Positions 8,799 through 15,625 are shown, counted from the first letter of the stretch. The stretch: DNA of 18,330 bases from Candidatus Bathyarchaeota archaeon (GCA_030626685.1 DAOUTL010000006.1:1-18330); one strand, 5' to 3'. Notes: generated by a model not told the origin, from the sequence alone. Translations and numbers: made by a program.

Positions 8799-9557
8799 AT
8801 GTCGCTAAACCAAGTGGTTGTCAAAGCCCTTGCCACAACCGCCAATCTACGTCTGGGCTTCGATGTTTTCGGTCTAGCTTTATAGCATCCTAGCGGTAAA
8901 GTTACAATAGTTCCAGTTTTCGAGGGTGTCAGAATAAAAGCTTCCGACCTGGCAGCAGACATGTTCCCAGTAAATCCGGAAAGAAATACGGAGGCGGTTG
9001 TTGCTAAACAAATATTAGAAGCATACTCATTGGAAACAGGCTTACGATCAAAATTGAAAAGGGAATATTGTCCAACATGGTTTGGGCGGTAGTGCAGCCT
9101 CAGCGGTGATTGTTTATGGTTTAAATGACCTATCAACCTTAAGCTGGACTATGGGCAGTTGATCCGACTGGGTGCTAGAGTGAGTTGCTTCTGCGGTTTT
9201 GAACACACAAACAACGTTTCCGAGCCATCTCCAGAGATTTTGCCAGTCAGATTTTACAATCCGTTGGAAATCGTTCATCCAAACCTCCACCAAACATGGT
9301 TGTATGTGTAGCTATTCCGCAAATTGCCTACACAGCTCAAGAAAAAGTTCGTTCAGTTTCATCCAAGGCAGGTAAGTGGCTTTGCCACAGGGATATAGCC
9401 TTATATGAAGGTCCATGTTGAATGCTGTTGTTGAGTCTGCAAGAGCCTTCTTATTTCTGGTTATCAAAGTGTTGAAGAGAACGCGTTAAAGTCTGGTGCA
9501 TGTGGAGTAGCCATCAGCTATGAATGACCAGCTATGATATGCTTTGTAATGATTTGA
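8799..9557 (+). pseudogene. thrB: Homoserine kinase (thrB) pseudogene, GHMP kinase family
   Basis: The remnant begins at ATG 8799 with VKALATTANLRLGFDVFGLAL, the N-terminal signature of homoserine kinase. It hits an in-frame TAG at 8883, continues in the same frame through a stretch like NPERNTEAVVAKQILEAYSL, and stops again at 9090. The GHMP phosphate loop, GLGGSAAS, is readable only in another frame (9079-9102). Later fragments include EHTNNVS, IVHPN, VVCVAIPQIAYTAQEKVRSV and, near the end, SGACGVAIS followed by PAMICFV; these match the order of the family. Several stops and frameshifts spread along the length make a single sequencing error unlikely. Homoserine kinase phosphorylates homoserine on the way to threonine, so this copy cannot do so. 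It points towards the convergent end of lysK. Confidence 0.9.
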
Positions 9558-9572
9558 TGGGCACCATTCAAG

Positions 9573-10706
9573 CTAGAGAGAACAGTCAATGTTCTGCTGT
9601 TTTCTTAAGTTTTTATGTAGTTCGCACAGTTTCACAATAGTCTCTCGATACACTTGAATGCTATCCAAATACTCTTGGATATCGATATTCTCGTTTGATG
9701 TGTGATCTAGATGGGAGTCTCCTGGACCGTATGTGACAATGGGTATTTTCATGGATTTACCAAGTGTGTTCATGTCGCCTGTTCCTGTTTTTTTTAGTAG
9801 TGTGACAGGTTTATGCCTTACTTTCCTAATGGACCAAGACAGTGCTTGGACAATAGGTGAACTTTCATCTACCTCGAAGGGGTCATTTAGATCCTCAATT
9901 TTCACTTTTACCGAAACTTTTGGGTTGAGGGTTCGATATTGTTTGATTACGTTGCTAATTTCATCGAACACTTGACGAGACGTAAATTGCGGAGGAACCC
10001 GAATATCGAGATGTATATCGCATTTAGAGGGAACTATAGAGATTGCTTCGCCTCCTTTTATTTTAACTAGACATGAGGTAATTGAGTGAAAGTGGCTTTC
10101 CCGCTTTTCTTGAGGCAAATGAAGTTTCTGAATTTCTTTCCAAAGTTCAAACGCCTTTTCGATGGCGTTTTCATAAAGCCATGGGGCTGCAGAATGCCCA
10201 GCCTGCGTCCTGCATGTTATTTTAAGGCGTAGGTTCCCTTTGTATCCAATGGTTATTTTTTCTACGCCACTTGGTTCTCCAAATATGGCATAATCAGCGT
10301 AGAGTCCTTCATTTATGATATGTTTGATGCCTTTACTTGATCCTTCTTCATCAACCACTCCGACTACTAGAATTTTGGCTGAAAGACCCTCTTTAGCGAG
10401 CATATGCGAGGCAACTATCATTGCTGCTAGAGATGCTTTTGCGTCAACGGCTCCTCTGCCATACAATCTGTTATTTTCGACTCTCACTGGAATGTATCCC
10501 GTAACAGTATCCATGTGCCCACACAACAAAATAACCGGATTCTTTTGACCAATTTCTCCAATTACGTTTCCAACTTCATCCTTCCTTACACGAAAACCCC
10601 TGTTCTCCATCTCTTTGGCGATGAAGCTGGAAATCGCCTCTTCTTTACCTGATGGGCTGTAAGTGGTCAGCAGCCTAGTTAGAAGATGAACCGCATAATC
10701 GCGCAT
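9573..10706 (-). CDS. lysK: LysW-ornithine/lysine hydrolase (M20 metallopeptidase, LysK/ArgE type)
   Basis: This 377-residue M20-family protein releases the finished amino acid (ornithine and/or lysine) from the carrier LysW. It has the metal-site motif GHMDTV with His64 and Asp66, a second ligand Asp88 in GRGAVDAKASLAAM, the general base Glu120/Glu121 in VVDEEGSS, and a C-terminal PGDSHLDHTSNENI stretch with a further metal-binding His. The start at 10706 lies 32 nt inside the end of the aminotransferase gene. It is chosen because a strong purine-rich Shine-Dalgarno (GAGGAGGAGG) sits just before the ATG and the protein then starts normally for the family. It is the last gene of the lysW operon. 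LysK and ArgE-like M20 enzymes are related; the LysW context decides for the former. Confidence 0.92.
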   Translation of the reverse strand: MRDYAVHLLTRLLTTYSPSGKEEAISSFIAKEMENRGFRVRKDEVGNVIGEIGQKNPVILLCGHMDTVTGYIPVRVENNRLYGRGAVDAKASLAAMIVASHMLAKEGLSAKILVVGVVDEEGSSKGIKHIINEGLYADYAIFGEPSGVEKITIGYKGNLRLKITCRTQAGHSAAPWLYENAIEKAFELWKEIQKLHLPQEKRESHFHSITSCLVKIKGGEAISIVPSKCDIHLDIRVPPQFTSRQVFDEISNVIKQYRTLNPKVSVKVKIEDLNDPFEVDESSPIVQALSWSIRKVRHKPVTLLKKTGTGDMNTLGKSMKIPIVTYGPGDSHLDHTSNENIDIQEYLDSIQVYRETIVKLCELHKNLRKQQNIDCSL

Positions 10707-11886
10707 TTTCCTCCTCCTCTATGACCGAGTCGAGGACAACAAGCACTTTGTCAATTTGTTCTTTTTTGATGACTAAAGGTGGTAGAAACCGTAGAACATT
10801 TCTTCCTGCATCGAGAATGAGAGCGCCCTTATTCATAGATTTGATGAGAATGTTTAAAACGTCAAATCGAAGCTCTACGCCTATCATAAGACCTAATCCC
10901 CGAACCTCTTTTATGATCCTATAACGAGTTTGAAGATCTTGCAGTTTTTCTTTGAAATATTCGCCTAGTGTTGCTGCCCTTTCTGGAAGTTTTTCATTTA
11001 CTAGCACATCAATTGCTGCGCATGCAGCAGCGCACACTAGAGGGCTTCCGCTAAAAGTGCTTGAATGTTCACCAACTTTAAAAGAAGACATTATGTCCTC
11101 TCTGGCTATTGTCATGCCTATAGGAAGGCCGCCAGCCACCGATTTTGCTAGACAAATGATGTCAGGAATAACGTTCCAGTGTTCACACGCGAAAATTTTT
11201 CCAGTGCGGCCAAACCCCGTCTGGACTTCATCAAAGATTAAAAGAATATTTTTCTCATTACAAATTTCTCTTAGACCTTGGAGGAAACCGTTTGGGGGAA
11301 CTCTAATCCCGCCTTCTCCTCGAATTGGTTCCACTAGGATGGCGGCAGTTTTTTCTGTTATGGCTTCCCTTACCCTTTCGAGGTTGTCAGGTGGAACATG
11401 TTTAAACTCTGGAACTAAAGGTTTGAAGGGGTCGCGATACTTCTTATCCCAGGTTGCTGATAAGGCGCCCATGGTTTTCCCGTGAAAGGCGCCCATCATA
11501 GCGACTATTTCAGGTTTTCCGGAAAATTTGCGAGCTAATTTGATGGCGCATTCAACTGTTTCAGCACCACTGTTTGCGAGAAAAACTTTGTCCAGACCTT
11601 TTGGGGTTATTTGGATTATTTTTTGCAAAAGTTCTGAACGTACATCGCTGTAGAAGGACCCATGGCAAGAAATGAGGGTTTCTGCCTGTTTTTTTATTGC
11701 TTCTACGACTTTTGGGTGGGAGTGTCCTACTACACAGACGCCGTAGCTGCCAGTACAGTCTATATATTCTTTATCGTGGATGTCCCAGACTAGAGCCCCT
11801 TTGCCTTTAGTGATGATTATGGGTTTTTTAGCGTAGACGTTTGCCATCAGTTTCTCTTCAACATTCATGATTTCTTGTTCATTCAT
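10675..11886 (-). CDS. argD: LysW-semialdehyde aminotransferase (class III PLP; LysJ/ArgD type)
   Basis: A 403-residue class III pyridoxal-phosphate aminotransferase. It converts LysW-bound glutamate semialdehyde (ornithine branch) or aminoadipate semialdehyde (lysine branch) to the amine, using glutamate as donor. Visible motifs are NSGAETVECAIKLARK (about residues 105-120), FDEVQTGFGRTG (218-229, with the PLP-ring Asp219) and the Schiff-base Lys248 in ICLAKSVAGGLPIGM. The length is normal. The ATG at 11886 overlaps the upstream kinase gene by 8 nt, and its own end overlaps lysK by 32 nt, so translation is probably coupled. The C-terminus is unusually acidic then Ser-rich (IEEEENARLCGSSSN), and that coding stretch doubles as the lysK ribosome-binding site. 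Confidence 0.95.
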   Translation of the reverse strand: MNEQEIMNVEEKLMANVYAKKPIIITKGKGALVWDIHDKEYIDCTGSYGVCVVGHSHPKVVEAIKKQAETLISCHGSFYSDVRSELLQKIIQITPKGLDKVFLANSGAETVECAIKLARKFSGKPEIVAMMGAFHGKTMGALSATWDKKYRDPFKPLVPEFKHVPPDNLERVREAITEKTAAILVEPIRGEGGIRVPPNGFLQGLREICNEKNILLIFDEVQTGFGRTGKIFACEHWNVIPDIICLAKSVAGGLPIGMTIAREDIMSSFKVGEHSSTFSGSPLVCAAACAAIDVLVNEKLPERAATLGEYFKEKLQDLQTRYRIIKEVRGLGLMIGVELRFDVLNILIKSMNKGALILDAGRNVLRFLPPLVIKKEQIDKVLVVLDSVIEEEENARLCGSSSN

Positions 11887-12697
11887 GAGTTATCACGGTA
11901 CCATCTTTATGCTTCAGCGAAGAAGAAATGGATAGCCTCTCGAGGCCAGATGAGATTAAGACTTCACCGACCCCTAGGTTGAGAGCCTCTAGAGCTGCAT
12001 GAACTTTAGTAATCATACCTTGCCCAATCTTAGGAAGAGCCTCTTTCGCTTCTGAAATGCTCATTTTTGAAATCAACTTGCCGTTTAGAATCAAACCCTC
12101 AACATCCGTCAAAAAGATAAGTCGATCTGCAGTGAGCGCTCCAGCAATACAAGCTGCTGTTCGGTCTCCATCTACATTGAGGGGTTCAAATTCTTCACTT
12201 ATGGCAATCGGTGTTATAATTGGCACGTAACCATTTTCCATTAGGAGCCGCAACAAATTTACATTGACATCGGTTATCTTTCCAGTGTAGCCTCCATCAA
12301 TAACCCTTTTACTTCCTCTTTCATCAACAGTGATAAGCTTTTTTTTCCGTTTCGCCCTCAAAAGAAGTCCATCTAAACCAGATAAACCCAAGGCTGGTAT
12401 GCCTTGGCTCTGGAGAGTCAAAACTATTTGCTTATTGATTCTTCCAGCCATAACCATCGAATATATCTCAATGGTGTCCTTGTCCGTGTATCGACTTCTG
12501 AAGCCGTCTGGCGAAACTATGAATTTCTGTTTCTTGCCTAGTTTGGAGGCGATTTCAGTAACTTCTGCTCCTCCACCGTGAACAAGAACCGCTCTATTTT
12601 CTGCGAAAACGTTCTTCAGATCAGAAACAAGCTCATGGGAAAGCCCCTCTTTTAGTATGCTTCCGCCCACTTTCACTACGAGTATCATCATGATCAC
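11879..12697 (-). CDS. argB: LysW-glutamate/aminoadipate kinase (amino-acid kinase family; LysZ/ArgB type)
   Basis: This kinase phosphorylates the distal carboxylate of glutamate or aminoadipate attached to LysW. The 272-residue amino-acid kinase fold shows VVKVGGSILKEG (7-18), VLVHGGGAEVTEIASKLGKK (37-56), a SRYTDKDTIEIYSMVMAG stretch (68-85) typical of LysZ-type kinases, GLSGLDG (104-110) and NVDGDRTAACIAGAL (174-188). The longest frame starts at a GTG (12697) that forms a 4-nt GTGA overlap with the argC stop. ATGs at 12691 and 12688 are equally possible starts and would shorten the protein by two or three residues. There is no clear Shine-Dalgarno, consistent with coupling to argC. Its neighbours supply the steps before and after. 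Confidence 0.94.
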   Translation of the reverse strand: MIMMILVVKVGGSILKEGLSHELVSDLKNVFAENRAVLVHGGGAEVTEIASKLGKKQKFIVSPDGFRSRYTDKDTIEIYSMVMAGRINKQIVLTLQSQGIPALGLSGLDGLLLRAKRKKKLITVDERGSKRVIDGGYTGKITDVNVNLLRLLMENGYVPIITPIAISEEFEPLNVDGDRTAACIAGALTADRLIFLTDVEGLILNGKLISKMSISEAKEALPKIGQGMITKVHAALEALNLGVGEVLISSGLERLSISSSLKHKDGTVITHE

Positions 12698-13746
12698 ATC
12701 GGATGGAAACCCATACTTTCCAGTCCAGTTTTTTCGTCAACGCCCAGAACTATGTTTAGGCATTGAACTCCTTGGCCCGCTGCTCCCTTCATGATGTTGT
12801 CGATTGCCGACAAAATTACGAGCCGATTTGCATGAGGATCTAATTCGAAGCCTATGTCGCAAAAGTTTGTTCCCATCACAACCTTGGGGTCTGGCAACCG
12901 ATATGGTTCCTTCTGGTATCTAACTAAGCGTATGAACGGTTCTCCTTGGTATTGTGAACGATAGATTTTCCAAATTTCTTTAATTGCCAAGGTTTTTTTG
13001 GTGAAAACGTGAATTGTTGAGAGGATGCCTCGGACCATGTTAACTGCGTGGGGAGAGAAGGAAACCGTTACGGGTTCATTTGTGAGAGTGTTGAGTTCCT
13101 GTTCGATTTCCGCGATGTGCCTGTGACCTACTGTTTTGTACGGTCTTACTCCTCCAAACCTTTCCGGATGATGAGATGCGATGGAAGGTTTGCTGCCAGC
13201 ACCTGAAGAACCAATTTTTGCGTCAACCACAATTTTATTTTTCTCTATAATATTTGCTTTCACTATAGGAGCTAAGCCTAGAATGGTTGCAATTGCCATG
13301 CACCCTGGACATGCTATCAAACGAGCGTTTTTTACTTCTCGACGATGAAATTCTGCTAAGCCATATACTGCTTCTTTCAGTAATTCCTGATGAGGGTGTT
13401 TCCAACCATACCACTTGACGTAATCCTCTGCATTTTTAAGGCGAAAATCTGCGCTCATGTCAATTACTTTTAACCCCATTTCGAGAAGTTTTGGAACAAG
13501 CTTTACTGAACTACCATGGGGGGTTGCCGTGAAAACCAAGTCGCAATTTTTTTGGATCTGAGAAAGGTCTAAGGGAACAAATTTTAACAGTGTAAGACCT
13601 CGAAGGTTAGGGTGAACCCCGAAAACATATTCGCCAACGTTTTGCCGGGAAGTAACCATGGTGACTTCTACTTGCCTGTGGAAGAGTAACAGACGTAGAA
13701 GTTCTCCGCCAACATACCCTGAGCCGCCGATTATTCCTACTCTCAC
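12694..13746 (-). CDS. argC: LysW-glutamyl/aminoadipyl phosphate reductase (ArgC/LysY)
   Basis: This NADPH-dependent dehydrogenase reduces the LysW-bound acyl phosphate to the semialdehyde. The 350-residue protein has a Rossmann start (GIIGGSGYVGGELLRLL, 4-20), a dimerisation/catalytic domain with nucleophile Cys149 in ACPGCMAIATILGLAP, and a conserved FSPHAVNMVRGILSTIH stretch holding the catalytic His. The residues after the nucleophile read CMA instead of the CYxT of classical N-acetyl-type ArgC, a variation also expected in carrier-protein LysY/ArgC enzymes. The start is a GTG at 13746 overlapping the ligase stop by 4 nt, with a good GAGGGG ribosome-binding sequence about 6 nt upstream inside the ligase gene. 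The enzyme sits between ligase and kinase in the operon. Confidence 0.95.
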   Translation of the reverse strand: MRVGIIGGSGYVGGELLRLLLFHRQVEVTMVTSRQNVGEYVFGVHPNLRGLTLLKFVPLDLSQIQKNCDLVFTATPHGSSVKLVPKLLEMGLKVIDMSADFRLKNAEDYVKWYGWKHPHQELLKEAVYGLAEFHRREVKNARLIACPGCMAIATILGLAPIVKANIIEKNKIVVDAKIGSSGAGSKPSIASHHPERFGGVRPYKTVGHRHIAEIEQELNTLTNEPVTVSFSPHAVNMVRGILSTIHVFTKKTLAIKEIWKIYRSQYQGEPFIRLVRYQKEPYRLPDPKVVMGTNFCDIGFELDPHANRLVILSAIDNIMKGAAGQGVQCLNIVLGVDEKTGLESMGFHPM

Positions 13747-14945
13747 TTTCTTTCCCCTCGATAACTAGACTCAGCAACGCTCTGGGCGCATTTGAGCAAC
13801 GGCAACGCCAAATTGATTCCCGCGACCAGTCTAGTCTGCTCCCAAAATTCAGGGCAAGAGTTTGCTTCATGGAAAATTATGCTATATCTGTTCTTTTCCA
13901 CACTTTCTTCTATTATTTTTCTAACGTTTTCATACGCTTCTGAGTTCATGTAGTTTTGAAAGGACTCTTCCAACTTCTTGTTCCAGCTCTGAAAATCCAT
14001 CTTTTTGGTTCTATCCGCCTTGACCTTTTTCACTACATCAAAAGGCGTTGCAAGCTTGTCAAGCTCCGACATGACAAATGCATCATCAACAATTTTGTTT
14101 TTGCCAACAGCAATCATCGCGTCCAAGGCTAAAAGCCATGCATCACAGTTTTTACCAATAGCTTTGCCACACTTTACTGCCATATTTCTGATATGAGACG
14201 GTAGTTTAACACCAAAAACAAGATTGCCTAGAAAAGTATTTGTTCTAAAATCCTTGAAACCAGCCCTTGCCAATCCTTTTGAATAACAACATGGTGCTTT
14301 TCCCCGCTCTTTAGTAACTACTATCCTCAAGTCGTAAAACCATTTTTGAACAAATTCTTGCGCCAAAATACCCACCGGATTTATTATTGATGGTTTAACC
14401 TCTTGAATATTCATCAACAGTTCTTTTCGATTTTTGGCAAGACTGACCATCCGCCCGTGGGTTCCAGCATCTGGTTTTATCACAATCTCTCCGTTGCCGA
14501 GTTCTTGTTCTATCAAATCTGCGATTTCTTCTTCGTTGTAGATTTCATTTCCATCTTTTGTGGTTTCATGGGAATCGCATGGAACATAAGCTGTGTTTGG
14601 AATCCCAATTCCTTCAACCCAAAAATGGAGCAGAGTCCTTAGCTTGCTATAGCATACGAATTCAACCGGCGAAGGATTTATTACATGTTTGCCGAAAGTT
14701 TCCAACAGGTAAGTTGCAAATAGTCTGCGATTTTTACTCTGGGTTCTGTTTAATACCACAGAGATGTCTTCGATGACGTTTGAATAGTTTTTTCCTTTGC
14801 TTTTAAAGCTATATCCATTTTTATCTATGCGAATGGAAATTTTGCGAAATGGAATGTACTCTAGGTCTATCCCCAACTCTTCAGCCGTTAGTTTTATGCC
14901 CATTTCATCGGTTTCGGAGCGTTCATACAAAATTCCTATACTCAT
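13743..14945 (-). CDS. lysX: LysW amino-acid ligase (ATP-grasp, RimK-like; LysX/ArgX), enlarged form
   Basis: This ATP-grasp ligase joins the alpha-amino group of glutamate (ornithine branch) and/or aminoadipate (lysine branch) to the C-terminal glutamate of LysW. The N-terminus MSIGILYERSETDEMGIKLT and a region INPSPVEFVCYSKLRTLLHF (90-109) match the family, as does the ATP-grasp central part IVIKPDAGTHGR (154-165) with FYDLRIVV (203-210). The C-terminal HEANSCPEFWEQTRLVAGIN (359-378) carries the E-x-N metal motif. RTNTFLGN (234-241) lies where the family keeps an N-T-x-x-G-G-like loop linked to substrate choice. At 400 residues it is far longer than the usual roughly 270-290. The extra 65-75 residues lie at about 285-355, a Lys/Glu-rich helical insert just before the E-x-N strand. 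Context with lysW makes the assignment; substrate specificity is uncertain. Confidence 0.87.
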   Translation of the reverse strand: MSIGILYERSETDEMGIKLTAEELGIDLEYIPFRKISIRIDKNGYSFKSKGKNYSNVIEDISVVLNRTQSKNRRLFATYLLETFGKHVINPSPVEFVCYSKLRTLLHFWVEGIGIPNTAYVPCDSHETTKDGNEIYNEEEIADLIEQELGNGEIVIKPDAGTHGRMVSLAKNRKELLMNIQEVKPSIINPVGILAQEFVQKWFYDLRIVVTKERGKAPCCYSKGLARAGFKDFRTNTFLGNLVFGVKLPSHIRNMAVKCGKAIGKNCDAWLLALDAMIAVGKNKIVDDAFVMSELDKLATPFDVVKKVKADRTKKMDFQSWNKKLEESFQNYMNSEAYENVRKIIEESVEKNRYSIIFHEANSCPEFWEQTRLVAGINLALPLLKCAQSVAESSYRGERK

Positions 14946-14971
14946 CAGATTTTCCCTTCAACCTTGAAGTG

Positions 14972-15010
14972 TTATCTCAAAATCTGCAGCGTTTCCTCAT
15001 AAGCCCTCAT
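14972..15010 (-). other. Possible 12-codon mini-ORF between lysW and lysX
   Basis: An ATG at 15010 preceded by AAGAGG (spacing 4 nt) opens a short frame reading MRAYEETLQILR, which stops at 14974-14972. The same frame is open upstream to a TTG at 15076 inside the lysW 3' end, giving 34 codons with a protein-like composition. It could be a small protein or a coupling ORF that carries ribosomes from lysW towards lysX across the 105-nt gap. It could equally be chance. I recognise no family. Confidence 0.25.
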
Positions 15011-15050
15011 TCTGCCTCTTAAGGATAAAACGTCACTAGTGAATGTGTAG

Positions 15051-15224
15051 TTATTCTCCCCAGTCTTCCCCTTCAATTGTCAGTTCTTGAAGCTCCACAG
15101 ATTCTCCACTTATACGTTTCACTTCCAGTTCAAGCCCACAGCAGGAGCAGCTTAGAATTTCTCCTTGCAGGGCGTCCTTAGGAACCTCGAGTTCTGCATT
15201 ACACTCAGGGCATTTAGTTTTCAT
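15051..15224 (-). CDS. lysW: LysW amino-group carrier protein
   Basis: This small acidic carrier protects the alpha-amino group of glutamate/aminoadipate while the side chain is modified by LysX, ArgC, ArgB, ArgD and LysK. The protein ends in EDWGE, the hallmark C-terminus whose last Glu is the attachment site. It has a zinc ribbon of two Cys pairs, KCPECNAELEVPKDALQGEI then SCSCCGLELEV, with the acidic C-terminal globule of the family. Three consecutive ATG codons occupy 15230-15222. I take the third (57 residues) because the Shine-Dalgarno core GGAG ends at 15231, 6 nt before it; the first would give 59 residues and almost no spacing. LysW proteins are usually about 53-60 residues. It heads the operon, and a 105-nt gap separates it from lysX. 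Confidence 0.93.
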   Translation of the reverse strand: MKTKCPECNAELEVPKDALQGEILSCSCCGLELEVKRISGESVELQELTIEGEDWGE

Positions 15225-15230
15225 CATCAT

Positions 15231-15285
15231 CTCCTACCCTTTATCTAATTATAATCGTATTACATAAAGCGGTGTTTTTATAAGG
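15231..15285 (-). promoter_or_regulatory. Promoter and ribosome-binding site of the lysW operon
   Basis: Read leftward, CTTATAAAAA (15284-15275) is a good TATA box with a purine-rich CGAAAACC BRE-like sequence before it. Initiation would fall near 15254, leaving a leader of about 25-30 nt that ends in AGGGTAGGAG, a strong Shine-Dalgarno for lysW. Assigned from sequence and spacing only. A second possible leftward promoter lies in the repeated element at 15427-15490. Confidence 0.6.
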
Positions 15286-15332
15286 TTTTCGGATATTAAA
15301 GTATCTATTCCAAATAATTTCCAATTAATTTT

Positions 15333-15343
15333 ACGAAATTCGT
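15333..15343. promoter_or_regulatory. Inverted repeat ACGAA-A-TTCGT, candidate operator
   Basis: A perfect 5+1+5 inverted repeat lies about 50 bp upstream of the lysW TATA box. The same half-sites recur as a wider inverted repeat before the Lrp gene (15549-15577). Lrp/AsnC regulators bind short AT-flanked palindromes of this size, so the neighbouring Lrp protein is the natural candidate. Binding is inferred. Confidence 0.4.
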
Positions 15344-15426
15344 ATAAATCACGGATTTGAACGCTCTGAACCAAAGTGTTGTCACCCTCAATATCATACG
15401 GAAATACCTCCATCATGCAGCTGACT

Positions 15427-15490
15427 TTCTTTTAAATGTTGCGACTTATTTATTACACATTGGACTTTAAATGTTCTAGTTGATACATTT
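15427..15490. repeat. 64-bp regulatory element, copy B (lysW / Lrp intergenic region)
   Basis: This is the second copy of the argG/ACT-regulator promoter block (8006-8069), with 54 of 64 bases identical and no gaps by hand alignment. The core GCGACTTATTTATTACA (15441-15457) and CTTTAAATGTTCTA (15465-15478) are preserved. It keeps both TATA-like sequences, so it could drive leftward transcription into lysW and rightward transcription into the Lrp gene or a decayed reading frame at 15491. It lies about 200 bp upstream of lysW. Confidence 0.75.
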
Positions 15491-15560
15491 ATGATGATTA
15501 CACGCTTTAAGAGATACTTATGAAAACGGAAAAGAAATGCCATATACAAAATTCGTTTCA
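15491..15560 (+). pseudogene. Possible decayed 5' end of a second ACT-regulator gene
   Basis: Directly after copy B of the promoter element the sequence still resembles the start of the ACT-domain protein gene with small gaps. ACACGCTTTAAGA parallels ACCGCTCAAGA, TACTTATGAAAA parallels ACTACATGAAAA, and both then reach GCCATAT. The frame here is broken: the ATG at 15494 opens only nine codons before a TGA. After about 15560 I can no longer follow the similarity. It may be the stump of a duplicated regulator gene, or similarity by chance extending from the repeat. Confidence 0.35.
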
Positions 15561-15577
15561 GCAATGTTTACGAATTT
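15549..15577. promoter_or_regulatory. Inverted repeat AAATTCGT-13 nt-ACGAATTT before the Lrp gene
   Basis: Perfect 8-bp arms (15549-15556 and 15570-15577) flank 13 nt. They lie just upstream of a TATA-like GTTAAATTT (about 15586-15594) for the Lrp gene. Position and symmetry suit autoregulation by the Lrp-type protein encoded downstream, and the half-site matches the repeat at 15333-15343. Inferred from sequence only. Confidence 0.45.
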
Positions 15578-15602
15578 CAGAAATCGTTAAATTTTTCATA
15601 CT

Positions 15603-15618
15603 CCCCTATTTAAAGGGG
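15603..15618 (+). promoter_or_regulatory. Palindrome CCCCTATTTAAAGGGG containing the Shine-Dalgarno of the Lrp gene
   Basis: CCCCT (15603-15607) and AGGGG (15614-15618) are inverted copies around ATTTAA. AGGGG is the ribosome-binding site, 7 nt before the ATG at 15626, which supports that start. If the mRNA begins upstream, a 5-bp hairpin could mask the site. If it begins near 15613, as the TATA-like sequence suggests, the palindrome would act only as DNA, for example as an operator over the start site. Confidence 0.5.
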
Positions 15619-15625
15619 ATAGAAA

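Noticed and set aside
8753..9136. Leftward 127-codon frame over the thrB remnant.
   Set aside because: The opposite strand carries clear homoserine kinase fragments, so the open frame is a shadow of the decayed gene.
10952..11485. Rightward 177-codon frame inside the aminotransferase gene.
   Set aside because: Antisense to the PLP-binding core of the aminotransferase; composition is that of a shadow frame, with no start signal.
13607..13870. Leftward 87-codon frame across the lysX-argC junction.
   Set aside because: It overlaps both strongly supported genes in another frame and has no independent motif.
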